Positions 10,640 to 21,845 of a DNA stretch of 64,000 bases are shown piece by piece. Position 1 is the stretch's first letter. Each line of letters starts with the position of its first letter. A model generated the notes under the pieces. That model did not search any database and was not told the origin of the DNA. It saw nothing but the letters and a program-made list of their open reading frames with translations. Both the position numbers and the translations under genes were made by a program. This DNA is from Carya illinoinensis. Lineage: Eukaryota > Streptophyta > Magnoliopsida > Fagales > Juglandaceae. The DNA lies in assembly GCF_018687715.1 (NCBI RefSeq), contig NC_056764.1:10048501-10112500 (forward strand), in the 5' to 3' direction.

Positions 10640-11022
10640 CTAAATGTTTTGTTGTTGTAAACAAAAAAAAGTTGGAAGTGAAAATGTTTTTCTTGGTGTC
10701 TATGATAATGTCGGATCAAGATTTCAAAGAGTATTTGTATGAACTTAAAGAGTATAAAGTTTACAATAAGTTTTAATAGATTATTTAATTTTTCTTAGTT
10801 TGAATATCCAAACTTTCTTTCTTTCTTTCTTTCTTTTTTAATAGAAAAAACTTTCTTTTACATAAGGTAAAAAGTATGAAGTTTATTTTTTTTTTAATTT
10901 TATCTCAATTCAAACATTTATTTTAATTAAATAAAAAGTTGAGCACATGATAAGTAATGAGAAAATGACCATATAAACATCTCCTGATAGGAAGATGATC
11001 ATACACTGTTAATTAATTTATG
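10640..11022. other. AT-rich spacer left of the Tat-like element
   Basis: Low-complexity DNA including a (CTTT)n-like run near 10815-10835. No gene was seen. Confidence 0.4.
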
Positions 11023-11027
11023 ATATG

Positions 11028-11772
11028 TGTTAACTTCGTGTTTCGCACATCTTTAAATCATACTCTCAGCAATTCGAGTCTTTGATTTTGAGCTTGCAAG
11101 CATTGAAAAAATGCAAAGAGATGGGAGGCCCTGGTGGAGGCTGGGGAGTCTCTAATGCTAAAATCAGTATATTCCTTGTTTGGATTCAGAAACCTTCTCA
11201 ACTCGTCTCATCATTACAACATTCACAAATTTTTACATAAAATATAATAAATAATTCAATATTTTCAAATCTCAAAACAATAATAACAATATTTTATTCA
11301 ACTCATCTAAAACCATCGCTTCTCACCTCATATCATTCCTGAATCCAAACCGATTTGTGTGAATGAATAGAGAGTTCTTCATACCTGAAGATTCCCTTTT
11401 TATATTAGGTTTCTGGGGGTCAACTACTTATACTTTGCGTCAGGAGAAGTGTCCCCTCACTAGTTCTTTCGGTTAGATTCCATTAATGCAGTGTGGCTTT
11501 TGGGATAACGCAATTAATGCGGCGTGGTTCCCTGTCCTTTCTACCTAGCAAGTGCACACCTTCAGGCTCCTCCTTCTTGGTCTATCAGTAGATCAAGGGC
11601 TCCTCACGTTTTCCGTCCGCCTACATGTATAGTGCTATCTAAAGCTAAATAACGTAAGAGGATGCCGAGGTGAGATGTCCCCTCATTTCTTGTGTTTTGG
11701 GAGGGCCTCCCATGTTTGGGCTTACGTTCTGGGCTATTGACCAATTTGGCCTGAAGAAAAAATCCCCTTACA
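11028..11772 (-). repeat. LTR A of the Tat-like element (contains a MITE)
   Basis: Starts TGTTAACTTCGTGTTTCGC and ends AATCCCCTTACA. It aligns with LTR C except for the MITE inserted at 11178-11350. It is the 3' LTR if the element is read on the minus strand. Preceded by ATATG. Confidence 0.75.
11178..11350. mobile_element. MITE with perfect 12-bp terminal inverted repeats, inside LTR A
   Basis: GTTTGGATTCAG at the left is an exact inverted repeat of CTGAATCCAAAC at the right; length 173 bp. LTR C lacks it at the matching site (TATATTCTTAGTGATTTG), so it inserted after the retrotransposon did. This is the best-defined copy of the family in the window. Confidence 0.8.
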
Positions 11773-12297
11773 GTTATCCTAATTCTCATCGGACTGGTCC
11801 GATGAGAATTTATTCTTGCCTTTGCCTTTGTTTCTTCATGCAGCCACCATTATTTGATATCTTCTCTTTTTATGAGAATGAGTGTTCTTTTTGTTTCTCA
11901 ATTCTTCCATGTGTCAGACCCCCAAGGCACCCTTATTGGGTCTTTCCGTCATTTGATGCAACGTGCAATTTTTCCCTTCTCGACTTTATTGGCACGTTTC
12001 TGATGATTGGGTTCTATCACTTGATTGCGCCTATTTTCTCCCTTCCTAATTAATGGTTGTTAGGCGACTCTCTCCACATCGCTTTGTGCCGCATATTCTA
12101 CATTATTCGAATTGTTCCATATCGCATGCCCAATTCGTTGGGCAGAGGAAGGCCAACCATTGCTTCCCTATATAAGTTTCGTCTTGCCCTTCCCGTTCCT
12201 CCTTTACCACATTTGCCTTCTCCTTGCAACCTAGTTTCCTTATTCTTCTTTCCTCAACTTCTCATTCTCTTTATCACATTTCTTGCTCTCAATTCCA

Positions 12298-12566
12298 ATG
12301 GCTTCTAAGAAGACCTTTGAACCCAAGATCCCTGGTGAGCTAGATGGGTCTGAGGTCTGTACTATGAAGAAAATCTACCACTAGCGCTTGGAGACTACCA
12401 ACGAGTTCTTGTTACCGCTGATTTCCACCTACCACGTCCCGAAGACTGTGGTTTTAATAGATTCCTAGGCCGCAGGAAGGAGCTATCGATGCCAAGGGTT
12501 TTGCTTGGCGCATTGATCTTTTCCCCAGTATGTTCTATTGCGAGTTAAGGTTGCCCTTTCCTCACA
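12298..12566 (+). pseudogene. Antisense extra ORF of the Tat-like element, truncated copy A
   Basis: Starts ATGGCTTCTAAGAAG and encodes MASKKTFEPKIPGELDGSEV, then a stop at about codon 29. It remains similar to copy B at 14286 until about 12566, where sequence jumps to a LINE 3' tail. It is a non-functional duplicate. Confidence 0.6.
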
Positions 12567-12569
12567 TGT

Positions 12570-12736
12570 TTAGTCTTACTCTTTTTATAGGCTTGTTTAG
12601 TTTATTTACTTACTTTAAGGTTATTGGTTTGTACTTGGGAGGGTTTTATTTGCTCATTTATAATCTTTCAGATACTTCACTTGTAACCACGATATTCCTT
12701 CACCATAAATGAGGGCATATTAATAAACTTGGGCTG
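12570..12736 (+). mobile_element. LINE 3' tail fragment (copy A)
   Basis: Matches 17177-17343, including CTTGTAACCACG, CATAAATGAGGGCATATT and AATAAACTTGGG. In copy B the same tail follows an RNase H-like reading frame, which identifies it as the 3' end of a non-LTR retrotransposon. Confidence 0.5.
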
Positions 12737-13186
12737 GCTGCAAGCGGGAGGATACCTCTATGTTGGCCGATCTGCCTGGTCCCTTCCTCCTCTCAAGGAG
12801 TGGCAATCTTTTGTATTGTAGGAGGTGGACTGGTGGTAGGTACAATAATGATAGGCTACCTAGCCGTCATTTTGGGTGGGCTGGCGATCGTCTTTTTAGA
12901 TGGCCAACATTGACTGGTCATGCCAAAATCTCAAGTCCTTTGAGGGGGCTTCTTCCCTCATTCAGTCCCACGGTCTTTTTTTCGCCTTTTCGCGAGCTTG
13001 GTCGTTGGCTGGGACCTTCCCTTTCTTGTCTGCTCGCTCCAAATCTTTCCTCCTCAGCTCAGTTAGGGTGCAGAGCATGTCTTTGGCTTTGATGAATTAT
13101 CAGTTTGATCTATGAACTCTCGTAGTGTAGCGGGAGTCCTTATTTCTAGTTCTGCTATGAACTTGGACAAGGGCCATACTCCTTCT
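12737..13186 (-). pseudogene. gag C-terminal fragment, copy A
   Basis: On the minus strand this parallels 17344-17790, including the ACTCCCGCTACACTACGAGAG segment equivalent to the TPATLLEFMDQADNF region of gag. It is broken by stops and cut at 13187 by the join to LTR B. Confidence 0.5.
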
Positions 13187-13760
13187 CAACTCATCTCATC
13201 ATTACAACATTCTCAAATTTTCACACAAAATATAATAAATAATTCAACTTTTTCAAATCTCAAAACAATAATAACAATATTTTATTCAACTCATCTAAAA
13301 ACATCTCATCTAACTCCTAAATCCAAACCGATTTGTGCGAATGAATAGAGAGTTCTTCGTACCTGAGAATTGCCTTTTTATATTAGGTTTCCGGGGGTCA
13401 ACTGCTCATACTTTACATCAGGAGATGTGTCCCCTTACCAGTTCTTTCGGTCAGATTCCATTAATGCGATGTGGCTTTTGGGGTAATGCAATTAATGTGG
13501 CGTGGTTCCCTGTCCTTTCTACCCAACAAGTGCACACCTTCAGGCTCCTCCTTCTTGGTTTGTCAGTAGATCAAGAGCTCCCCACATTTTCCATCCACCT
13601 GCATGTATAGTGCTATCTAGAGCTAAGCATCGTAGGAGGATGCCGAAGTGAGATGTCCCCTCATTCCTTGTATTTTTTTTTGGGGGGGGGGGGGGGGGGG
13701 GGGCTCCCATGTTTGGGCTTACCTTCTGGGCTATTGGCCTGAAGAAAAAATCCCCTTATA
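13187..13760 (-). repeat. LTR B, truncated internal LTR with MITE remnant and a 22-G run
   Basis: Begins inside the MITE (13187-13328, its left end lost) and continues as LTR sequence to about 13760 (TCCCCTTATA). It carries the same MITE as LTR A, so it is a duplicate of LTR A. A run of 22 G (13682-13703) interrupts it where LTR A has GGGAGGG. Confidence 0.65.
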
Positions 13761-14285
13761 GTTATCCCAATTCCCATTGAACTAGTCTGATGAGAATTTC
13801 TTCTTGCCTTTGCCTTCGTTTCTTCATGCAGCCACCATCGTTTGATATCTTCTCTTTTTATGAGAATGGGTGATCTTTTTGCTTCTCAATTCTTCCACGT
13901 GTCAAGGCCCCAAGGCACCCTTATTGGGTCTTTCCGTCAGTTGATGCAACGTGCAATTGTTCCCTTCTTGACTTTATTGGCACGTTTTTTATTATTTAGT
14001 TCTATCACTTGATTGAGCCCATTTTGTCCCTTCCTAACTGATGGTTCTTAGGCAGCTCTCTACACGTCGTGTTGTGCCGCATATTCTGCATAATTTGAAT
14101 CGTTCCATATCCCATGTCCTATTCATGGGGCAGAGGAAGGCCAACCATTGCTTCACTACATAAGCTTTGTCTTGTCCTTCCCGTTCCTCCTTTACCACAT
14201 TTGCCTTCTCCTTGCAACCTAGTTTCCTTATTCTTATTTGCTTGACTTCTCCTTCTCTTTGTCACCTTTCTTGCTCTCAATTCCA

Positions 14286-16709
14286 ATGGCTTTTGAGAAG
14301 ACCTTCGAACCATAGATCCCTAGTGAGCTAGATAGGTCTGAGGTCTGAGGTCCGTACTACGAAGAAAATCTACCACTGGCGCTTGGAGACTACCAACAAG
14401 TTCTTGTTACCACTGATTACCACCTACCACGTCCTGGAGACTGTGGTTTTCAAGATTCCTAGGCTACAAGAAAGAGCTATCGACGCCAAGGGTTTTGCCT
14501 CACACGTTGCTCTTTTTCCCAGTATGTTCTATTGTGGGTTAAGGTTGCCCTTTCCTCATCTCATTCACAACGTGTTGGAACATCTCGGTTGGCTCCCTCC
14601 CAGCTTCATTCGAACGCTTAGAGGATTCTAATATGTTGATGCATTATATGGAAACGTGCCTTGCTGGAGTCTGACCCGGAGCATGCTGACCTAACTAGCC
14701 GTGAATTCCTTCTGACTCACAACCTTATAAGGCACAACGGGAACCTTTGCAATTTCAAGGCAATACATGCCTTTGTCATACTGGAGCCACGCTTCCGCAA
14801 GCTCAAGGACTGGACCAATAAGTTTTTCTTCGTACTGGGTTGAGGATGGGAATTTCCCATCAAGCAGATAAACTGCATGGAATTCCCAGCCAAGGCCCTA
14901 TGGGGTGTCGTCCTTGATGACAAGGCGATGCGGCCAACAGCTTTTCCCAACAAGTTGCGTCGTATTGCCATTGTCAAGGAGTGGGTGAAGAATCACCCAA
15001 ATGCTATTCTTTCAGAAACCCTACTCCTCAAGGAGGAAAACATAACAGTGCATCTGCCTCCCCTCGGCCACACTATCTTTGGTAATCGCTACATTCCTAT
15101 GTGGTTGTCAGCTGTCTCGGCGAAGAAGTATTCCCCCAACCCTCCTGTTGAAGGCAAAGGGAAGAACCCCTTAGGGAGAAGGCCAGGGCCAACAGTAGCC
15201 CCAAGCCCCCTCCTCAGCTCCCTCCGGGTCAATTGTCAAATGTGGTCGAAGTGTGACAACCACCGCCCACAATGCCTACTCCATGCCTAGCTCCCCAAGT
15301 CCATCTTAGGCTAAAGGGATAGAACCTCGCCAATCTGGGCACGCTAGCTACTCCTCTTGTCGTTGCCTTAGTCGTGGAGCCCATGTCAGTTTTTGATCTA
15401 GAGGCACTTTAGGTCGATTGTTGCTCCTTCTCCTTCTCCTACCTTTGCCAGAGGCTTCAGCTGCATTTCTACAGGGCCCTCTTGTAACAGGCCCCCTGAC
15501 AATTGGCCTTGGTGGAGCCCTCTCTTGAGGTGAACGTGGAGATGATCCCATATTCTCCTTCTACTGTTCAATCTACAATCGGGGGCCAATTCTTTAGGGA
15601 CGTTTCTATGGACCTTTTGGAAGGGCCCTGCCCAAACTAGGAGAAAGCGCCTTTAGCTGAGCCTCTTTGCATCCAAACTCTTGGAGAGGGTGCCATGCTT
15701 ACTACTTCTGCCATCGAGCTTATGACGGCCCCTATCAAGGAGCTGATCTAGAGAGCTCCTGAGGAGGGAGTCCAGTTGCTAGCTGCCGACTCGTCAGCTA
15801 CTGAGGAAGAGGTGGCTGTGGAAACGAAGACTGAGGAAGGAGATCCACGTGCTTCTAGGAAGGGAAATGAGTGCTCTACTCTCATAAAGGAGCAACCATC
15901 TACCACTAGAGGCCCTTCCCATTCTTCAACTGCTAGCTCAGATGAAGAGGCGGCTGTCGAGGCTGAGAGTGAGGAGGCGGCCGTGCAGTCATCTCTTGCA
16001 AATTGCCAGTGGAGGCCATCCCTCAGTCCACCCATTTTGATGCTGGGGAAGCTCGAGCGGAGTCTCTGGAGTGGGTGACTAAGTCCTTGATAGGCTTCTT
16101 CTATAAGGTTCCTCTTTTCTCCTTGGCCTATCTTTTTCTTTCTTTTCTTCTTTTTCCTTTCTGACCCTTCTGGTATTTGTTGTTACGGGCAATAGGGAGC
16201 ACACCAATTGGCCACCTTCATAGTGAGTGACCAAGAGGCAGCTGAAGAGGAGAACCGGGCCATCCGTTCCTTAGCTTAGCTAGCCCTTTACTACAAGCGC
16301 AGAGAGAGAGAGAAGAAAGGGCGCTTGGAGGTTGAGCTGGCAGTGGCAAAGGAGCAAGCTGAGTTGGCAGCTTCAGCAGCAACCACCTTAGCCCAGGAGT
16401 CTGTTGACAAGTTGACCGCTATGATGATAGCCCTCGGAGAGTCGTTGGGCCAATTCCAGATTGAGAATGCTAAGTTAAGGGGCTCCAAGACTCTACGGCA
16501 TAGCAGCTCAAGCTGTTGGAGGAAGAATGTTGGTCCCTCTCGAATGCTCTGAAGGGGCAAGAGGACTCACTATCAGCAACTCAAGCCGTGGCCAACTAGG
16601 AGAAGAGGAGGGCCGAAGAGGCTTTGAAGGAATTGAAAGAACCCAACATAGGGTGGCTGCCAAGGACGCATTCATTACTGATTTGCACAGCAATCTGTCC
16701 CAAGCTTAG
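14286..16709 (+). pseudogene. Antisense extra ORF of the Tat-like element, long decayed copy B (gypsy-type transposon domain)
   Basis: The start is ATGGCTTTTGAGAAG, with a stop at codon 10. Coding-like segments then follow in several frames. At 14383-14631 is TTNKFLLPLITTYHV, then GLRLPFPHLIHNVLEHLGW, which resembles the plant putative gypsy-type transposon (Transposase_28-like) domain. At 14661-15290 come SREFLLTHNLIRHN and ILEPRFRKLKDW, with WGVVLDDKAMRPTAFPNKLRR further on. The 15770-16080 stretch is rich in acidic residues (SSATEEEVAVETKTEEGD). At 16230-16550 is a coiled-coil-like stretch (EVELAVAKEQAELAASAATT). Family assignment is from memory of these motifs. The many stops and frame changes make it non-functional. 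It lies antisense to gag. Confidence 0.6.
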
Positions 16710-16776
16710 GAGCTCGCTTCCCACCTAAATGGGCAGCTGAGATCGGCCCACTTTTGTCCATGACCAAGCTTGGGTG

Positions 16777-17343
16777 TATGAGAATTTGGCTATTCAAGAG
16801 GCTATCTTATTTTAATGTAATTATTGAGAGTGACTCTAAAATTGTTATAGATTGGTTTCAAGCAGATAAATGCACTTTATGATATTTATGGGATTTTTGG
16901 GATGAATGTATTAAAGAGATGCAAGGGATGAATGTTCATGAATGTATCAATTTATTAGCTAAGTTAGACAAAAGTGGCAGTAATGTTATTTATGAAGAAT
17001 TCCAAGAGTTGCTGAGATTATTAAAAGGTATTGTTCGTATTGATAAGTTGGGTTTGCGGCTATTAGACATTAATTTTTATCGATTTTATCTTGGTTTGAT
17101 GTCCTTTTTTATTATATTCTTTGATTGTGGTTTTTTAGGCTTGTTTAGAGGTTATTGGTTTTTTAATATATAGACCTGTTTAGTCTTGCTCTTTTTATAG
17201 GCTTGTTTAGTTTGTTTACTTACTTTAAGGTTGTTGGTTTATATTTGGAAGGGTTTTATTTGCTTATTTGTAATCTCCCAAATACTTTGCTTGTAACCAC
17301 GGTATTCCTCCGCCATAAGTGAGGGCATATTAATAAACTTGGG
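16777..17343 (+). mobile_element. LINE 3' fragment with RNase H-like remnant (copy B)
   Basis: In the frame starting near 16790 the translation reads FKRLSYFNVIIESDSKIVID, then WF, a stop after DKCTL, then YLWDFWDECIKEM, INLLAKLDKSGSNVIYEEF and LLKGIVRIDKLGL. The IESDSKIVIDW motif and the later LAK segment are typical of the RNase H-like domain at the end of plant LINE ORF2. A T-rich tail with AATAAA near 17333 follows. It interrupts the Tat-like element, with no internal start. Fragment limits are approximate. Confidence 0.6.
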
Positions 17344-17650
17344 CTAGCTGCAAGCGGGAGGATACCTCTATGTTTGCCGATCTGCCTAGTCTCTTCCTCC
17401 TCTCAAGGAGTGTCAATGTTTTGTATTGTAGAAGGCAGATTGATGGTAGTTGCAACAATGGCGGGCTGGCTGGCCGTCATTTTGGGTGGGTTGGCGGTCG
17501 TCTTTTTAGATGGCCAACATTGACCGGTCATGCCAAAATCCCAAGTCCTTTGAGGGGGCTTCTTCCCTCATTCCGTCACACGGTCTTTTTTTTTTTTTTT
17601 GCTTTCTCGTGAGCTTGGCCGTTGGCTGGGGCCTTCCCTTTTTTGTCTGC

Positions 17651-18530
17651 TCACTCCAAACCTTTACTACTCAGTTCGGTTAGGGTGCGGTGCATGTCTT
17701 CGGCTTTGATGAAGTTGTCAGCTTGATCCATGAACTCTAGTAGTGTAGCGGGAGTCATTGTTTCCAACTCTGTTATGAACTTGGACATGGGTCATACTCT
17801 TTCTAGGAGCTGCCAGGGTTATCTTCTCATCTTAGGAGCTGCCATGGGTCATATGCTCCTTGTTGAACCTAGACAAGTATGCCTTCAGTCTCTCATCCTC
17901 CTCTTGCTTGATGTTGAGGACGCATGCTACAGGGCACGTTCTTCTCCTACTCACCATAAACTACGTAAGGAACAGTCAGGTCAGTTCCCCAAAAATGTCT
18001 ATGGACCTGGGCATCAAGGATCCAAACCAAACCCTCGTCGGTCCCTTCAAAGTCAATGGGAAGGCTCTACAAACCAACTCCCTTGGAAAACCATGCAAGG
18101 TCATATGTGCTCTGAAGGTTTCTAGGTGTTCGAGCGGGTCCCTAGTCCCGTCATACATTTACATGAGAGGGATCCAGAACTTTGGTAGTAAAGGCACTGC
18201 CATCAAATCCTTGTTGTAGGGCAGACCCTTGCTCGGGAGTAGTCGATCCACCGATGATGAGGTGCCCATCTTTCTTGCCATCTCCTCATACTTTTCTTTA
18301 AGGTTATGCAGCTCGTTCTGCATGTTCCTCCTCTTCTCATCTACATCACCTTCCCCTCCAGCATTTCTAGACCGAACATGCTCGCTATTGTTGGGTTCTG
18401 CGTCATTCCTTGGCTCATTGATGGTTCCTTTGAGCTACTCATTCTCTTTTCAGAGGGTCTCAATCTCAATAGTTAGCTTTCCTAATAGTTGTTCCATTGC
18501 TGCTAATCTAGCTTCCATGTTTATTGACAT
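17651..18530 (-). pseudogene. gag pseudogene of the Tat-like element
   Basis: The minus strand from ATG at 18530 reads MSINMEARLAAMEQLLGKLT with a heptad-like pattern and a stop near 18437. Farther on is the best segment (17976-18158): MYDGTRDPLEHLETFRAHM, then FPLTLKGPTRVWFGSLMPRS. This is the typical retrotransposon gag capsid core of plant Ty3/gypsy elements. The C-terminal region (TPATLLEFMDQADNFIKAED) is in another frame and ends with TGA at 17651. Several stops and frame changes make it non-functional. Confidence 0.75.
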
Positions 18531-18623
18531 TGCTTCCTCTTGTCCCCGAGTTGTCTGAGATCGGGTTCTCGCAAGCATACAAAGGACATATGAAGTCTAT
18601 GTCGATCCCACAGACAGTGTCAC

Positions 18624-19221
18624 TGTTAACGTCGTGTTTCGCTCACTTTTGGGCCAGGCTCTCAGTAACTTGGGTCTTTGGTTTTGAGCCTGTAAACATT
18701 GAGAAAATGCAAAGAGACAGGGAGCATTGATGGAGGCCGGGCAGTCTCCGATGCCAAAGTCAATATATTCTTAGTGATTTGTGCAAGTGAATAGAGAGTT
18801 CAGAGAAAGTTTTTTGTACATAAGGATTGCCGTTTATACTAGGTTTCTGGGATTAACTATACATACTTTGCATCAGGGGATGTGTCCCCTCACTAGTTCT
18901 TTTGGTCAGATTCCATTAATGCGGCATGGCTTCCTGTCCCTTCTATCTAGCGAGTGCATGTCGTTAGGCTCCTCCTCTTTAGCCTGTCAGAAGATCAAGG
19001 ACTTCCCACATTCTTCGTCCACTTAGCTGTACAGTGCTATTTGGGATTGGGCGTCATAGGAGGATGTCGGAGTGAGATATCCCCTCCTTTCTTGTGTTTT
19101 GTAAGGGCCTTCCCGTATAATTATAGCCATAGGCCGAGCTCTGATAGATTGAAGGGCCGCCCATTTGGGTCGAGCTCAGCTTACCTTATGGACTTTTGGC
19201 CTTGGAAAAAAATCCCCCACA
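18624..19221 (-). repeat. LTR C of the Tat-like element
   Basis: Starts TGTTAACGTCGTGTTTCGC and ends AATCCCCCACA, followed directly by the target duplication ATATG (19222-19226). It lacks the MITE present in LTRs A and B. It is the 5' LTR if the element is read on the minus strand. Confidence 0.75.
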
Positions 19222-19226
19222 ATATG

Positions 19227-21845
19227 TATAGTAATTTCTCCATTTTAATTCTATTTTTGCATATATGGTAGTTATTTTGTTAAAGCGAGAACATAATATA
19301 TTCTTTGTTGGTACATATGTACACGTATGTATATATAATATTACAAGAAAATGATTATTAATAATGACTTATCAGTAAAGAGAATAACCTTATTAAGGTA
19401 AGAAATAGTCATTTCCATAATAAATAACTAATCACAAAAAATGTTTTTCTTTTAATGTAAAACTTTTGAGAGCAAATTCTTCTAAGGTTGTGTTTGGTTG
19501 TTAAATTAAATTCAATTCATCTTAAATTAATTATTGATTATACTCATTACTTTTTCAACTTCTTATAAAAATATTAAACACATATCAACCTATTTCATAC
19601 ATTTCAATCTAAAAAATTAAACAAGTCTTAATTTAAAAAAGTTAAAGGATTTAAATCCTTCTCAATAAAACTCACAAAATATTACTATTTATAACTAAAC
19701 TCAGCTCATATCAACATCTAAACGTAAATATCACTGTTTAAATCCCATAAAGCTCACTCCTAAATATCTTCTGATTATAATTCGTTCCAACATAATGCTA
19801 CAGTACTATTTCTACGTTCACGAACCATTGAAGCATCTTCATTTGTTGTTTTAATATTAAACCTTCATATCTCTCTCTCATTCACTCGTCATGACTGTTG
19901 AAAAGAAGGTAACAAAAATAATAAGAAAACAGATTTTTTTTAAGTCTACAATGAAAACAAGGTAGATAACATAAAATAGAGAATATTATTTTAGATCATG
20001 CTTTATCAAGTGGATCCCATTGACGTATGCATGCGATTCTAATCATAAAGATTTTTTTTTTTTTCTTTTTTAAAACTCTAATCATCAAGATTTGAATATT
20101 ATTAAAATGCACTAAAGATTACCCATTCACAATAAAAGAGTTGATGGCTTATGTAGTGCTCTTGAAGAAATCATTTCTTACTATATTGTCTTTACAGTCA
20201 CCAACAACATCATCATCATATATATACTATATATGATGAAAACAACATTAAAGAAGGGTGAATGACTTTTGAACCAAAACATGTGCTTCTCAGTAGACCA
20301 AAAAAAAAAAAAACATGTGCTTCTCTTTTTATAATTTTTTCTTGTTGCCTATGATGGAAAAAAAAAAAAAAAAAAAAATCTACTCTTTATTCCTACATTA
20401 CATATCATATATATAGTTTTTTTTTTTTTTCTTTTAATGAATGTATGTTGTATGAATCATGAATAGAAGAACGCAATTAATTTTAAAAAAATAAAATTAA
20501 AAAAATAAAAATAAATATAATATGTAGCACGTGAAATGAGGAGTAACAAATCTCAAAAAATAAAAATGAACATTCCAAAAATTGATATTTTATTTTAGGC
20601 TGTTGCTACACTCATAGAGTCTCCACCAATAAAGCTAATTTTTTTTTTCAAATATCTTTTTAAACTTTTTAAATTTAAAAATAATATATATTAAAAAATA
20701 ATACCTTAACTACTAAATAAAAAATAAAAAATCAATCGGTAACTTTTAGGTGTGGCTTTTGTAGGGATATCATATTTCGTAGCTTATGAACATAACAATA
20801 AATCTTTGTTGTTTTTTCTATTTTAAAAAATATAAAAATAAATTTATAAATTAATGTAATTTGATATAATATTTTGTATTATAAAATTATTTTTATTATA
20901 AATAAGATATTTCTTATAGGAAAAATCTATTTGTCATCCTCACACTTCACACACTACACTTATTTTAATTTTTTTTTTCATTTTTTCTATAATAAATATG
21001 TAGTGTGTGGATGATAAATAAAATAATTTAATTAGTTTAATAAGAATAAAATAAAATAAAAAATAAAAAAATAAAAAATAATATTTTAATATATAAAATG
21101 TGTGGTATAGGATAATGTGTAGCATTTCTCATTTCTTATAATCATTTCTTCTTTTTTTACCATCATTTTATTTAGTATTTTCTTAATATTTAACACTCAT
21201 GCCATACATTCCGATCCGATCCCGAAATCCTTTTTTTTTTTTTTTTATCACTAATGTCTGATTATGTCTTTTCATTTATTTTGCGCAACTACTGACGATC
21301 ATTTGTACTCATTGAGGGAGCATTCGTACATTAAGCACAATGGATGTTGATTTTTCCTTCTTTACTTTCTCTTTCGTACAAACTTATAATTAGTTAATTA
21401 GTAAGACATCTTTATATATGACTGTCGTTTTAAAATAAATAATTTTTGTTACGTATAAATAAAATTACATATTAATTTATATATTAATATTAATTTTTTT
21501 ATTTAAAATTTAAATTACTATTATTTTTAATAAAATTTATTTTTTAATCAATCACATTAAATTAATATAGATATTAGTGGTAGTTTTACTTGTAATTAAA
21601 TTTTTTCAAAATATACACTCGTCTGGTACTGTACGATCTTTTGTTTGGAGAGAAGATTTCGATAACTAGAGAGCACTAGTAATTTCGTTTCATGTTACAA
21701 TGATCACAAGATTTCCAAATTAATAAAAACTATTTTACTTGGATTATCGAAAAATCTACTTCTGATATTACATAATATGTTGGAAACTAATTCATATAAA
21801 AGATGGATCTTCCCTATAGTTTTCAGATATTCCGGTGCAAGATTC
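19227..21845. other. AT-rich spacer and 3' flank of GRAS gene 3
   Basis: Mostly A/T-rich low-complexity DNA with several A or T homopolymers (for example near 20046, 20290, 20360 and 20420). A degenerate repeat-like stretch lies at 19495-19770 (GTGTTTGGTTG start, TCAACATCTAAAC end). I see no gene. The last 100-200 bases are probably the 3'UTR of GRAS gene 3. Confidence 0.4.

Larger units (their letters stand above)
11028..19221 (-). mobile_element. Rearranged, non-autonomous Ty3/gypsy Tat-like LTR retrotransposon
   Basis: The element begins TGTTAAC and ends CCCCCACA, flanked by identical 5-bp target duplications ATATG (11023-11027 and 19222-19226). It holds a left LTR (A), a truncated internal LTR (B) and a right LTR (C). 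Decayed gag lies on the minus strand next to LTR C, so the element reads right to left. A separate, also decayed, ORF resembling the putative gypsy-type transposon domain lies on the plus strand, antisense to gag. No reverse transcriptase or integrase of the element itself was found. Tat-lineage elements are known to carry extra, sometimes antisense, ORFs, which this layout fits. LTRs A and C differ at many positions, so the insertion is old. No standard primer-binding site was recognised. Confidence 0.75.

Noticed and set aside
15348..15589. Arginine-rich minus-strand frames in the Tat-like element
   Set aside because: They oppose the decayed extra ORF and look like complement artefacts of its composition.
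18229..18558. 109-aa plus-strand frame rich in S and F
   Set aside because: It is the complement of the gag N-terminal coiled region.
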